A DNA stretch of 64,000 nucleotides from Colius striatus (taxonomy: Eukaryota > Chordata > Aves > Coliiformes > Coliidae), in contig NC_084764.1 of NCBI RefSeq assembly GCF_028858725.1, positions 21,069,501 through 21,133,500 on the forward strand, read 5' to 3'. The notes beneath the pieces were generated by a model. It saw only the letters and a list, made by a program, of their open reading frames with translations, searched no databases and was not told the DNA's origin. How positions within the stretch are numbered: position 1 is the stretch's first letter; each line of letters starts with the position of its first letter. The position numbers were made by a program, and so were the translations under genes. Positions 27,961-42,100 of the stretch are shown piece by piece.

Positions 27961-28040
27961 AGCAAATCTGACTGATTCTAGCAAATCTGACTGAATCTGC
28001 CACAGCCTGGCATTAATGGGGCATTAATGGGGCATTGACT
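27961..28040. repeat. Two adjacent short tandem duplications
   Basis: A 19-bp unit (agcaaatctgactgattct) occurs at 27,961-27,979 and, with one change, at 27,980-27,998. Twelve bases later an 11-bp unit (gcattaatggg) occurs at 28,010-28,020 and 28,021-28,031, then partially at 28,032-28,036. Confidence 0.85.
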
Positions 28041-31000
28041 AAATTTAAAGAAATGAATATTGATTTTATTCCATTTTTCACTGCTCCACTCAAGTGCTTT
28101 CTTCCCTGGGTTCTGCCAAGTACACAGCTCTGCTTTCTAAATTAAGCAGTTTTATAACACTGTGCTGTAATAACACAGGTTCTAACACCAATCACTGTGA
28201 AAGGTAGAAGGAATAACACACTACTAAATGCCAGAAAGCAAGGAATAGAAATGCACAGATAACACAAACCAATCCATTTTACTGGAAAGTGCATAGGGCA
28301 GATGGCAGGGGAGGCAAATGCCAATTCTGCTTAGCACCCCAGAAACTGCATCCCATAGCTTCGCAACAGCAGCACAGACTCCTTGCTACTGCCACAGGAA
28401 GAGCAGATAAGCTTACCAGCCTGCTCTTACATTTTGCCAAATGTTAAATTACATTTCTACTGGTGCTTTTCGAAGGACAGACCTACCTGCTTCTGACACA
28501 ATCTGCGGAGTGCACAGTCATTACCAAATGCTGACACAACATTATCAGCCTAGTTACTAACAGAAAGGTCATTTCTGTTTAACAGAGATAAAACCAAAGC
28601 TGTTTTTTAAGTATAAGTGAGGGTAACTGAAGAAACAAATATACCTTTTCTCTTCCTAAAATGAAGCAGGAAAATAAAAGATGTTTGTAACAGCATGATT
28701 TATAAATCACTTTTCCTTGCTTTTCTCAGGGGAAGATCAGAAATAGTCACAAATAGATTTATAGACAGGCTAACCCATTTAAATGTTAAATTGCAATCCA
28801 ATCTGGCATGAGAGGGAACATTAGTGTCTGGCTTTCTTATCTGTTGACACTTCAACGGCAAAATCTTTGAATTGTGATAAAATTGCTTTCTGCTTGTGAC
28901 AGGGAAGGGAGTTTGGGAGGAGAGAGGGACCCCTTCAACTCAATGCTAAGATTTTCCATTAGTCTGGGCAGCTTCAAGAAATTAACTTTTCACAGAATCA
29001 CAGATTTGCATCTTCCCATGAATTATGCCATAATTGCTCCAATCAAAAAGTCTTGGATAAGCAAACTTCACCAATTGCCTTGTTTTTCTCAGTAGTTGAA
29101 CTCCAGTGCAGCATATCTTGAATTATGGCAGGTGTGCCTGATCAAGAGGTCATTACAATGAATGGGAGGACACTCAAAAGGTCTGTCTCTTACGTGTGGT
29201 TTGTAACTTCTCATAAGACTTGTCTATCATATACTTCATACCTTTATTTGCTTTCATGGGTCAAACATTTCGAACCTGCCCAGCCTCCAAATGAACCAAA
29301 GGTCATGACTTTGCATAGATGACAAAGAACAAAGCTAATTACTCCAAGTGAGTAAATGAGGAATTAGTAGAGAGCATAGGGACATAAGTTACAACTCCCT
29401 GGATAAACTGTCAAACTTTATGACGTTGAAACACTGCATTTTAAAAAATTAAAATATGTACCTAAAGTTGGTGGTTCTATTAAATATAACATTTCAGATT
29501 TTCTAGAGAGAAACCTGCATATTTCGGAGAAAGTTTAAATTAAGCAAAATTCCATTACTGCTTCACCCTGTACTTCATTTAGAAATTCATAGCTAGTCCA
29601 TGGAGGTCATGGAGGATAGATTGGATGTGTTATCTGGGAGGCTGCAGCTTTCACCATTACCTTTCTTACTAATCTATGATGAAGCCTAAAATGCAAATCA
29701 ACACAATATTTTAATATTTAGACCAGAAGCCATTAATCCTAACAGTGACATAAGCAGATAAAATTTGTAAATTATAATAAATAATGAGTAGAGCATGTAA
29801 GCAAAAAGCCCGTGACTATGAAGCCAACAACCTTAACACATTCTTGAATAGTTTGCTGAAGCAGTTTTATTAAATGATCCTTTCTGCTCTCAAGGGATGT
29901 AATAACTCAGCAATGAGTTAGATTTGACTAAGAGCCTGCTAGCCAGCAGGCAAAAGATACACCCATTCAACAAGTAAGCCTTCCAATACTCTTTAATAGC
30001 TTTTCCATCCTAACAGCATCCAAATCAAGATGGGATAAGTAGCCTATTATACCTACCACAACCCACATATTTTTCACCAATTCCTCCAGCATTTCCTATG
30101 AAATTTTCCTCTTGTGGTTCTCAAACTTTAAGCATTCCTCTCTACTGTCCTTCTGTTTGCCATTTTGCCTGGTATCACCTGTTGATTAGAGGAAATTTCT
30201 CACTCACGGAGATTCTTTCACTATCAAGTCCAATGCCAGCACTTCCCTCTCCCTCCAAAAAAACCAATAAAATACGGATATATTGCATTGATACTTGGTA
30301 GTTATCTTGAATAATCACTCTTAGGGAGGTTATGCTAAAAAGTGATTTAAAAATTATTACAATTAAAACACAGGTAACGTAGCTTCAGAAGTTTTATATG
30401 AATGGACAGAAAAACGACAGGCTTCCATCTTCCTTTCCTTCAATCCACTTCAAGAGGTTTATCTCTTCTTGTGCTAGCTACCTTAAAAGCTATTTTGAAG
30501 TTAAATCTGCACAGAGATTATTTCCACTCTTTCCACTTCCACCTCTCTACTCACTGCTCATAAAACTATTAATATCACTTTACTTAGCTAGATGTAAACA
30601 CATCCTACCCTGGCAGGAAACAGTATCTGTAACTGTCCTGAAGGTTACTAAGTTAGAAAAAAGATATTTACACTTTGTGTGATTATGCGAGCAAAATAAA
30701 CACAGAATTCCATTTTCCATCTCAAAATGGATAAACGCATGGAATTAGTGTCACCCAATTTTCATTGCTCTTAAGTGAAGTTGCACAGTGGTAAACAAAT
30801 ACTGAGGGGTAGATATGTATTTCAAGTGACTGATCCCAGTCACTATGCAAACTTTGTGATTATCTTTGGTGCTTTGTAAACATATGTACTGTAACTACAT
30901 GTTAAAGATGTTGAGAGGGCCTATTCTAATAGAAGATGAGAGCATAAGAATAATTTTCCTTCTTAACAAGAAATATTGAAACTCAGGGGGACTTGGGGGA

Positions 31001-31435
31001 CAGGACACAAACCAGTCATGCAGATAAGCAGGGCTACCTGGCCTCCTTTGATGATGAGAAAGCACTAATTTAAAAACCCAAGGTGAACAACACAATATCT
31101 ACAAACAATTTGAAGGTGATGGAGGTGCTAAATCTGACCTCGTCAGGTGAAAGTCTTCCAGCTTTTGAAACAGTCCACAGAAGTTTCTACAGAAACCTCC
31201 TGAAGAGCAGTAAATCATCAAAACATACAGACATCAGTTATATCAAGGATACCAAAGCTGCAGGGCTTTTTCTTTAGAAAGCTTTAGCATACTTTGTGTT
31301 GGTATTCATTGAAAATTGATGGAAAAACAAGGCATCTTTTTTATTATCTTGATGCATCACATTGTTATATCTGAAATCAATTTATTAAAATAAAATTCAA
31401 TGGAATATTTATAAGCATCACGGAATACTTAAAAT

Positions 31436-31505
31436 ATCTATTTATATTCATATTATTATTATATTATATATTCATATCACAATTTTATATTTATATTATA
31501 TATTC
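31436..31505. repeat. AT-rich low-complexity stretch
   Basis: Mixed tattat, atatta and attcat runs, almost free of G and C. Confidence 0.8.
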
Positions 31506-34500
31506 AATAATAAAAATGGTATTTCTATTTAATTCCATGTGAATATGTCTCTAACTAGTGCCAGACAAAACATACCATTGTGTTGGCAAAGGAAATGAAT
31601 CGCAGAATTAATGTTATCAGAACACAATTCATTCTAACATACATCATTTGTAAACTAATTAACAGAGATATGCAACCACTTACAACACCAAACTATTTGA
31701 TAAAATAACTTCTCTAGTGATGGGCTCTCAGTCAAACATACTAGCTTCCGTTCAACAGCATACTTCAGAAATGTCTGACTGTGTTCGTTGTAACTAGAAG
31801 AATGGTCTCATTTCTAAGGATACAAAGAAGAGGTGATAGGAAGAGGCAAAAGAGTGAAGAGAACATTATTAAAGCAGTGCAGTCAATACAGTAAACTTAA
31901 GATATGATCTATTAAATCTCAGTCTGATCAGCACACGGGAAGATTGCTGTCTCCTTGTGGGAACTTGCACATGGACAACTACTGTAGAAGAGATATCTTG
32001 TCTGGCAATGTTGGTTTACTTCCATCATGTAAGAAAAAAGATTTTTTCATATTCTCCATGTGAGAGGAATAGTTCAAGCTACCAAGGTGGTCAGATATCT
32101 GTACTATGTAAGCCACTGGAAGGGGAAAACAAACTAACTTTTACTGGGACTTGGCTGAAGGCTGAGTTACAAGGGCAGAAATAATTTACTGTTATTTATT
32201 GTAACGAGGTTGTCCTAGATCTAGATTTTTTATAATGGAAGCTTCATAACGCTGCCTTTACATGAAAATTTTATTCTGTCATGAGTGTCCTTCCTTTTCC
32301 AGCCTTTATTGCGGTTTATTGTGGGATTAGCTAATAAACAGGTCTGTTGCACTCACTAAAGCTTTATACTGAAAACACAGAGCTGTGGTCATGAATCAGT
32401 TAGTGATACTATTTTAAGCAGTTTCAGAACTTGTCTGAATATTTTAAGTCATAGCCTGAAATTTGGTGTAAGATTTGGGAGTCACATACACTTATCTATT
32501 CATATGCCGTGTCACTGAAAACCCTTTGTGGTTACTGATCAGTAATAAAAATGTTAAATAGCAAATCAAGTAAGCCTGGCTAGGAAAAGAGTTGAGGCTG
32601 GTGAGCTTAAGAAAAATGAGCTATATTTGAACACAGTAACTACAGCTTTTCATTTTATCAGCATTAGTGAAACTCTTGCACAATAGGCTAAGAACAGGTC
32701 TTCAGAAACATGGCAGCAACACAGAGTAGTTCTGGAGGATTTGTTGGTATAAATGATAACATACATTTTAGCTTACTCTGTGTTATCTCTGACAGCTACT
32801 GAAAGGGAGATCCCAGGCTAAATCCCACCACAAATTAAAGTAATCTTAGGGTTATTTTCACTAGCAACAGAGGATGACATTCCAGTCCAGGATTCTTACC
32901 CATAGTGTACAATAACAAACCTAGACTCTCACTCACACTCTGAAAGTTCACCTAGAAAGATGAAATTAGCATGCTGAAGATCAAAAAATATTTAGATAGA
33001 AAATCTGTTACTCTTAGGGGTAAGTTGAAACCCATATGTCTGAAAAAAAACAAGTCTGCTATTGTACAGTTGTATTTGTAATAAATGTTTTTAAATAAGC
33101 AAAAGGTTTAGAACATTAGTGTATTCTGGAAGCTAACTTTCTAAATTTTACCTGTTTTCTGTTAAAGGTGTTATGCTTCTTCAAGCATACAAAAAAAATC
33201 TCTGCAGAACTACTGAGTTATTTGGAACGATAATAGTTTTTTTTCTTTAAATGAAATGCCTATACAGGTATGACACACTATTTTCAGGGTCTAAGAGGAG
33301 TTTGAAGTCTTCACATTTGTCCAGTGCCACACTACAACTGGTTTAAAACATTTTATACATGGAGAAGAACTACTACATCTAAACAGTCATTGCATAACTA
33401 AACTTGTGAGCCTGGAAGTTCTGTTGTAAAAACTTATGATAAGAAGAACTTAATGAATGACAAAAAAAATACAGCTTAGGAGAAGTCTATAATTTTGACC
33501 AGAACATACTACATATTCCTGAAATCAGGGTGAAGTAAATAGCACCATTAAAAATAAAATAAGCTAAAAATCTGGCTGTGCCTCACTGGGTGTCAGGATA
33601 CAGGGGTTAATGGAGTCAAAACTTTTTTGAAAGACAAATAGACCCGTGTTTGCTCAATAGTTACAAAGTGTCGGGTCCATACTGAGATCTCTTTAAGGCG
33701 TGCAGAATGAGAGGCATACTAACACAGGAACGCATCCCAGACAATCTCCCGCTACAGGTGGTTAGTTGCAATCATCTTTTGTCATTCAGTTTCTTACTGG
33801 AGCTGGATTTGATTCACTGCAGGAGTTGAAGGCCCTTTCACATGGGATCAAAGTATATCACCTGGAGAAAGAGAAGCAGGAACTTTGTTTTCATCCATTT
33901 GCAGGACAAGGAAGCAAGCTGCCTTTGCAGAAGATTTCAACATCACCAAACAAAAATCTTTTTTCATAAAGCAAACATCAGTTGCTTGCTTCTCTTCAAG
34001 ATGGGAAACAATCCCCTCCCTAGTCAATTAGAGCTCTAAGCTTTCTCTGCTTGCTTTCTCAGTCTTAGGTGTGTAGACTGTAAGGCCTTGTGAAATTCAT
34101 TCATGGGTAAGTTGTATCACAAAGATATTGTGAGATAAGCATCCACACTGGGTGCTAAAAAAGTCAATATTGTTGAGAATTTGAGGGGCAAAGGCTGTTT
34201 AAATCTTGCTTGAAGATTTCATCTAGGAAAAAGCTCCTCAAAAACTATGAAAAAGAAAAAGAGGGGGGCAGGGTGGGAGGACTGCAGGAAGGACAAGAAC
34301 CCTAACTGCTAAAGACCAGATATCTAAGACAGTTGCTAATGTTAAAATAGACGTTTTTCTGATTCTGAACACTGAGGCTGTCAAGACTCCCAGACTGCCT
34401 GGATAGATGAAGTGATTTGAGTCACTCTTCCCATATATTCATGTATATTTCCCTAAGTCCACATACACTTTTGTTCTCTAGCTATCTGAGCCTCATTGCT

Positions 34501-36043
34501 TGTTGTCTCAGTACTTCAGTTTTGAACTCATATCTTTTGTTATCCTCTTTGAGATTGGAGGAGAAAAAATTATACCATACTCAAATTCTGCAGAGACTTA
34601 TGATTTTTTTCCACCTTCCTGCATGTGTACAAAGAGTATTGGACCAACAGTCATAGGATATCTGCAGCTTTCAGGTAGCATCTAAAGTGGACAATGATAA
34701 AACAGGTTTGTTTTATTCAGGATAAAAGATAGCATTGGTTGATCTTGCCAATCAATGGTAAAAGAGATATCAAAAATCTTTGTAAACTGGAACTCCTCTC
34801 TCCACATCTGCTGGGAAAAGTGTTATGAAGATTGATTACTACATGGAGGATAAAATGATCACCAGCTGCTACATTATAGGAGCATCCAGGGTGTGACTTG
34901 CCACTCAAAACTCATGCATACCTGTGTCTTCAGCTATCTGTCCTGACAGCCTGAAGAAGAAAACAAATCCTTTTCCTCATTGAAGTATACACAGTTATAT
35001 ACCACACATGTACACACTACATGTACATGCACAGTTGGAGCTCAAAGGATTGTGCTACATTGATCTCAGACCTGGAATTCATTGTTCTAAGACATTCTTA
35101 ATAGTTGCCTACATCAAGAGTGCCAGGTCTCACAGGACTGGATGAATTCTGAGTAACTATCTTCATAGTCTTCAATCCTGCAGGACCTTTATTAGTCCCC
35201 CAGACAAGCGAGCAGAAAGTAGCAGGATAGATTTAGGAACAAGTTTCCATATTCCATAATTAATTTTTGGCTGATTGCCCAAATCCAATGTTTGTAGTAG
35301 TCAAATGCCTGCATAAGAGGATCCAGAAGAAAAAATATGCTTGGAGATGACAAGTGAACTCTTGCAGCTCTGTCAGTGTTTCTGCTTTTAGGAGCTTAAG
35401 CCTTAAAGCACAGATAAACTAAGCGTTATTCAAAAAACAGAATAATGCAGGTCAAGGACTTGGAGAATACTGTTAATTAGTTGTCAGTAGAAGCTAAGGC
35501 TGATAAAGCTGCTGAAAAAATAAAGATCTTTCATAATTATCAAATTGTTGATCAATCATAATTATCAAGACACACACCAAGTTCACATGCTTGTCGAAAC
35601 TGTTATAGGCAGAGAGAGGTTTGACATTGCTTTTAACAGTGTCTTCTGTTAGTGTGTAGATTTCCACTTGGAAATTTCTTACCAGCTCTATCACTTTAGC
35701 AGTTTTCTGGTTCCCTGAAACCCTCTCTTCATATGATAAACACAAAATTTACCACATGGAAACATCAAGCAAACTGCTTCAAAATTACAGTACTCTTGTG
35801 CAGATTTTTAGGTAAGTTTTTAACTAAGAACTCAAGGATAAACTAAAATATATCCTGATTTTACCAAGGAAAGGAGTAGTTGCTGCTTAGCACCAGTACA
35901 CTTAAAAAGAAAAGAGCTTCAAAAAAGGTCATTCGCCAACCACAGCAGTGTCTGTATGTGTCATCAGCTGTTACACAGGCTATATGGCACAAAGCTACAA
36001 CTGGGGCTCAACTTTATTGAGATGGGCCACTGTGGTATGGGCG

Positions 36044-36497
36044 TGTTGTGGTGTGAGTGCATGTTCAATTGAAAAAGGACATTATTTGGACAAGCCAGAT
36101 ATTTCCTTAGTTTAAAGAGAAGTGGTGGTTGAATAAACAAGGTATTCTATAATAAGGGAGTTGATGCAGGGGATGATGTTAGCAAGCTGCTCCCAATCAC
36201 TAAGAACAGGTGCTATGTGCTCACCACGTGAAGAAGACAGAGTAATCAATTGAGCCTTGTGTGATCACATGGGCAGAAGTAGGATATATAAGGCTCTGTA
36301 AGGAAGTAGAAAGCTAATGAAAGGTGGCTTTGGGTCAACCTTATTGGTTGTGCTGGGTTGTCCGTGTGCATGAACATCACTTGCCTCAGCACAAGAAGGA
36401 AGATGAGGGGGAGTATGGGCATATTGCTGAACACAGGCCACTAATTGTGTAAATATAAAAACTGTAATGAGACACCTTTGCAGCAACAGCAGCAACA
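36044..36497 (+). mobile_element. Possible degraded LTR with TATA box
   Basis: Starts near tgttgtggtgtgagtg and could end cagcagcaaca. It contains ggatatataaggctctgtaa (TATA box about 36,284-36,293), followed by a region like an LTR R/U5. The general plan resembles class II avian LTRs, but no target duplication is visible and the ends are uncertain. It could also be ordinary intergenic DNA with a chance TATA. Confidence 0.35.
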
Positions 36498-39400
36498 TGA
36501 ATCTGCAGTGAGTCTACTTGGTTTGATAGACCACTTGAATTCTTAGTGGCAAAAAAAATTAAGTGAAAGGGCTTGATATACAGCAGCTAATTAGTACAGG
36601 AGATCCATATTCACAGTGATCTAAGCCACAGGATTACAAAAAGCCTTCATTGGTGCTATGTGGCATAAGACCATCTACAATGGGTTAGGGTTTAGGGTAC
36701 CCTTGGTCAGATCAATTGGTTCAGTTGCAATGATATTTCAAGTACAGCTACAATGCACATTGTAGCAACCACAAAGCTAAAGGGTCAGTCTGCATTTTAA
36801 TTTTGTCAGATGAGTTCTTCATAACACACGAAATTCAACATAAGATCACATCAGCATAAGGAGGCAGCATGCACTTAAAGATATTATTTTTTTTAAAGTA
36901 CAGGAAGCTTTGGTTTTAGCTTCAGCTTCTTGTCAATATCAGTTGGCAAACAGCAGTAACAGCATCCACAGCCACAGAGGAAACAATGAAACAACTATTT
37001 GAAAAGTAGAAAGTAGAGCCTACACCTACTAATTTTATATCTTCAAGCTTCTTCATTTCAAATACATGACTTGATATACCAATAACTTTCCGTCTAAGGT
37101 GTGCGTGGCTGTGGACAAACCCATGACCTCCCAAATCCAGCTGGATTTACAGCATTTCACAATTTCTCTAAATAGATCCCTTAGCGTGTTTCAAAAAAAG
37201 CCCAAAGAAACCTGATATATATCACCATCACTATTATTATTATTCAAAGCTTTCTTTATTTGAGAGCTTATGTCTCCTTCCCAGTTCCTCCACACAAGCT
37301 GATTGCCTGAAGCTTCTTATCACACTCTGCTATTTGCTAAAGGCGCCTCCATGCATTTTAAATTGATGGAATATGAAAGAGGTGCTGCCTCTTAGCTAAC
37401 AGGATGCCTTCCAAGAGTCTAAAACACAGATTTTGAAGAGGATAAATGCTCCTGATCTGCCAGAGATAGTCTGAACAAACATAGAGCAAGACTGCTGACT
37501 ACAGTAGTTGAAAGCATACTCTTAACCTGACAAGTAGATACTATATTCTTTAGACTCATTGTCCAAAGATGTAAGGAGAAGCCACTACAGTCAGTCTCTT
37601 ATATTCCTATAGTCAGCTCCTCGAGAAAGCAAAAGTGAGCTTCACTCTTCATTCTCTGAGTAATATAAAAGGACTTTAAGTCAGTACATCTCCCATTAGT
37701 GTCAGATTTTGCCCTTTACATCATTGTCTCTTTGTTGTCTGCTTTTAGCATCACACCTGTTACCAAGAGTACCTCTTTCCAGCAGCCTTTTAAAAAACTT
37801 TATTTATGCAAAGAGATTACAAATCCTTTGAGCTAGTTCATATGAACAGGCCATTTATTTGAGCCTATTCCTCTCTTATAGTGTGAAGATCATTGGATTT
37901 GCTAATACTAATACAATAATTAAGTTATCATGTCATCAAAAAAGAAAAGTATCACTATCTGGTTTACAACCTTTTTCAATACCCTAGGAAAAAAAAGAGT
38001 CTGATAAAAACATATCTGTTGAAAACTCTAGTGGTGAGAATATTATTTTTGTATTCATGTAAGTAATTTACCATCATCTACAAAATACCATGAAAGACAA
38101 TCTAATTTTTTTTGTATTTCATTTAGAGTAGCTTTCACAATTTCTTTATTTCATGACTTAATAGAAAACTATCTATAGCAGATACTTTCAGCTTACACAG
38201 TCAATAGTCTCTGAATAAATTGGGCACAAATCATTGCTAACAGAGGAGATCAAAGGAACACACATTCAAGCTGGTTCATAAAAGTTGCCTATTAAATAGT
38301 TAATATATAGTCTGACAAGTCACTGTGAAAAATACTGTGTAATGTGAATGCAACAATTAAATTGCAAATTTATACACCTACCTTATGCTTATAAATGAGG
38401 CAATGGTTCTCAAAAAAGCTTAATGTGGATAGACCTATCTATATTGTTTCAAACTATCCCTCTATATCTTTATCTGATTGTACCGTGAGACCATTCACTG
38501 CAGGATATTAGTGCATGGACTGCAGTCATTAACAGACACTCCTGCCTAAGTGCATGCTGAAACTACTGAAACTCAAAGGCCTCACTGAAGGCAGCATCCA
38601 CTTTCACCTTCCACTGACTGCGAAAAAGCCACCATACCCTTGAGAAGTTAATGTCCTGAAGGCTTTTAGTGGCAGACATTCAGTGGTCTGAAGAAATATT
38701 CTGAAATATTTTCCTTCCCCTGTCCTAACCTGAAAAAAAGGTGGCATAGCAAGAGTCATATACCCAGGAAAAAAAATACCTACAGAAATGTACTCATAAT
38801 TAGTTCTATTCAAACTGAACACAGGCAGGGAATCGGTGGTGACCCAGAATTAAGCAGAGGCACTGAACTTTTTATGCTGCAAGGGAATGAATTTCCGTAT
38901 CAATATGTTGAATTGGATTGCTTGCAACCTTTCACCTGGGGACAATTCTTGGTAGGTGCCAGACTAATAATCAAGAGACAAAAACGCCAAGTCTAGCGAT
39001 GCTGTGACTCGACACAGACTCCTGGTTCAGCCTGTTAACCTCTCAGTATCACTATCTGTAAAAGAAGGATAACATTTCCTAGAGTCAGAAGGAAGTTGCA
39101 GCATGTTAGTCAATATCTGTGACATCTTCAAATGTTAAAATTTTCTTTCTTTTCTGTTCACTGTCCACATGAATCATAACTGGAAGCTGTAGTCTCAATC
39201 CTTCTCTCAGCTAGATATTGAACCATTGAGAGAGCTGAGCAGCCTCCTCTTAAGTTTTCAAAGCACTGTAACTATCTGGTATTTGCAAGTGAAAACACAA
39301 CAGCAAATACAAAAGTACTGAGCTGTAACAGCACCTATTCTGATATTTTAGGTGTCTATTCTCCCAATCCTTTTACTAATCATATTATCTTATAACTTCA

Positions 39401-40394
39401 TTTAACTCAAAAGGGTTCATTAAGTGAAAATGATAACAGTGTAAATAATCCAGCACTTGGTCTCTCACTAGAAGTTGTTTCTGTAAGCACTCAGCTAGGC
39501 ATAAAGCAGTAGAAACTACTCAGAAAACAACTACAGTTACAGTTTTTTTCAAGACTTTATTTAGCTTCACCTAAACATATGGCTTTTGCTGTCCAAGCAC
39601 AGGATTACTACATTATAAAAATGACTTGGTTACTGACATTTTGCACAACTTATCAGGGAAAATTAAATGTAAATTAAGTATTTATATAAACAGCTTTGAT
39701 CCTAATCAAATGCAGGGGTTTTTTTCCCTTCTGCAACAGCTTTTTTTACATAAAATCACTGTGATACATTTAATAGAAGTCTGTGATAGGTTTTTAGCAC
39801 ATGCATTTAACAGGAAAGAAAAAAATAAACAAACAAAAAAAATCCCAACTGATGCACCACAGACAGGAACATTGTAAGCCCTAGAGTTCTCTTGTTTAAG
39901 CATTTAAAATGCTACAAGCAGGTAAAGAAATTTATTTCATAAATGTCATACACATTTTAAAGATTTAGGTTGTTTCAACTTATGGTGGTAAAACTAAAGA
40001 AAACAAATAAACAAAAAAATTCCATCTTTGAGCAGTTGCTCCAGTGTGAAAGCGCTTAACAATATTCTATAACTTGATTCTGGGCACAAAAACCTAATTC
40101 ATTAAAAAAGGAAAATCAGTACAAGGACATCGCTTTTGAAGTTAGCAAAGCAAAAGTTGGGTCATTAGAGCATTACTAGATCCCCAATGACAATGCCGTA
40201 CCCTTGGTTGTTCAGTTAGTCTTAATTAAAGGATTGGTGTGGCTTCCTAAATCAGAAACTCTATTCAAACTTCATTCTCCAACAAAGAAAATTTATTACA
40301 CTTTCTCCCAAACCATTTATGACCAAGTTGTGAGTACAAAACCAACAAACCAATCTTTTATTGCCAGGCTGCAGTCCTTTAGCTGTTTCAGCAT
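36498..40394. other. Intergenic, no gene recognised
   Basis: AT-rich sequence with only short simple repeats (for example attattatta near 37,230). Confidence 0.6.
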
Positions 40395-40497
40395 TACAGA
40401 CTTAAAAAAAAAAAAAAAACCCACATGAAAATCAGTGCCTCTGTATTTAGTTTCTGTTTATTTTTTATTCTTTTTTAGAAGATAAGGATCAAAAGAT
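40395..40497 (+). repeat. Unnamed dispersed repeat, copy 1
   Basis: The core catgaaaatcag to ataaggatcaaaaga (40,423-40,495) matches 44,877-44,949 at about 64 of 73 positions by hand alignment. The match extends upstream through an A-rich stretch to tacagac. No known avian family was recognised. A CR1 tail begins 13 bp downstream. Confidence 0.75.
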
Positions 40498-40509
40498 GAC
40501 CAAATCACC

Positions 40510-40700
40510 CTTTACTATGAGAGTGATAGGACACTGGAATGGGCATCCCAGATAGGTTTAGAAACCTCTGGAGGTTTTTAAAATCCACCTGGACATGTTC
40601 CTGTGTGACCTGTTCGAGGTGAATCTGCTTTAGCAGAAGTTTGGACTAAATGATCTCTAGAAGCCTCTTCCAGCTCCTTTTATTTTATGATTCTGTGATT
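40510..40700 (+). mobile_element. CR1 3' end fragment
   Basis: A 190-bp plus-strand fragment that aligns by eye with the last coding part and 3'UTR of CR1: tttactatgagagtg, then the equivalents of [13 protein letters not shown], then ggactaaatgatctc and the terminal ttatgattctgtgatt. It is more diverged than the copy at 22,940-23,712 and contains stops. It sits 13 bp downstream of one copy of an unnamed repeat pair. Confidence 0.9.
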
Positions 40701-40988
40701 GTCCCTTTCATTTCAAAAGCATCTTAATTCCTGTAATTTACAACCAGTGAAAACCCTAGATAATTCAGACCTCCATTGATGACTCTGGGTTTTATTTAAT
40801 TTCAAGAAAAGCCAGGTCAGGCTATGTTCCCAAAGCCATACACTCAATATACAAGGCAATAGGTGGTTTTGATTTTAATCCACATTGCACTTCAAACATG
40901 CTGTCATCAAATTCCATTTGAGGACACGGTTGCACTGAATAAGGGAGCCACACTGAAGGCATAGCAATGCTGCATGGAAATCCTCTGT

Positions 40989-41036
40989 GCTGTTTCAGGC
41001 CACAGTCTTTGTGGCTGTTTCAGGTCACAGTACTTT
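40989..41036. repeat. Short tandem duplication
   Basis: gctgtttcaggccacagt is followed 7 bases later by gctgtttcaggtcacagt, a unit of 25 bp repeated once with one difference in the core. Confidence 0.8.
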
Positions 41037-41369
41037 ACAGTAGTACAAAAAACTATAAAATTAAAGCTATCATTACTTTAGAAAGCATGAAATTCTCTCC
41101 AAATTACTTTCTTCCTTCTTGAGTTATAGGACAGTGTCCAACATGGCCCTTATTTCCAGCAAATAACAAGTCGAGTGCTTTTTTCTTAATTCTGTATTAA
41201 GAAAATCCCCATGAAAAGGAGAGCTGGCTTCTGCCCAGTGCTCAGGTGAGAAACAGCAGCACCAACATAAGATGTGGCATCATTTGCAGATGCACTTTCT
41301 AACCTCTCCCTCACTCTAAAGTCACAGAGCAGCTTTCAATAAAACCTTCTCTCAAGGTCCCAACAGTAC

Positions 41370-42100
41370 ATTGAAGGGAGTCTGTATTCCCCAGAAAAGT
41401 ACAGCCACCCCACATTCACTCAGGCATTTGATGTTCACCGTGTCACCATATGTGGCACCTGAAGCCAAGGGAGAAGGTTTGTTCGGTGACTACACTCTAG
41501 GGAGAAAATGGCCGCCCCAGCACCTCACCAGGGAGGAGGCCTGTATCTGGAGATGTCCCCCTAGAGCAAACAGGGGACCTGGCATTTAGCCCCTGGTATG
41601 GCACCACAATAACTTTCCAACAAGGAGGGCACTGTTGTGTTTGCCATACTCACAGTGGAGCCCAGGACTTGGCCTCACAGCAGGGGCTGGGCCCAGCACA
41701 AGGTGTGCTTGGGGACTGGCATTTCGGACTGAAGAAGACAAATACCTCCATTTCTGTCACAATGTTCCAACAAATACTTCTTCCACCTGGAACTGAAGCT
41801 AGAGAAGCCAGACCTGTGCCTTCATCCCACAAGGGAGGAGGATGGGCAGGCAGCAGTAGCCTGAGGAGCACAGGCATGGACCAGGGGCACAAACCGGGAC
41901 AGGGTGGAAGGCTGGAGGGAGCTGAGAGGACAGTGTCTGAGAAAGGGTCTGCACATAGGGAGGTGGATGCACAAAGGCCTGAGCTTGGGAGACCAAACAC
42001 AGCAGCTGTGACCACAGCAAGCTGGTTGCAGTGACCAAGGCCTGATGCTGCTGAACAAAATCCTCAGGTGGCTCCACTGCCTGCTGAAGCTAGCAGAATG
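41370..42100. other. GC-rich block of unknown nature
   Basis: About 730 bp with much higher GC than its surroundings, including overlapping open frames on both strands (for example 41,669-42,034 plus and 41,650-42,015 minus), a usual by-product of GC-rich sequence. I see no LTR termini, LINE motifs or protein family. It could be an old LTR fragment, a CpG-poor regulatory island or an unclassified repeat. Confidence 0.4.

Larger units (their letters stand above)
23713..36043. other. Intergenic gene-desert sequence
   Basis: About 12.3 kb with no recognised gene or clear transposable element. Minor low-complexity features are at 26,042-26,064, 27,961-28,040 and 31,436-31,505. Frames up to 123 codons (25,809-26,180 plus) show nothing recognisable. 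Confidence 0.6.

Noticed and set aside
41650..42077. Overlapping 78-121 codon frames on both strands
   Set aside because: Mirror frames on both strands in a GC-rich block are typical of low stop-codon frequency. No signal peptide, domain or exon structure was convincing.
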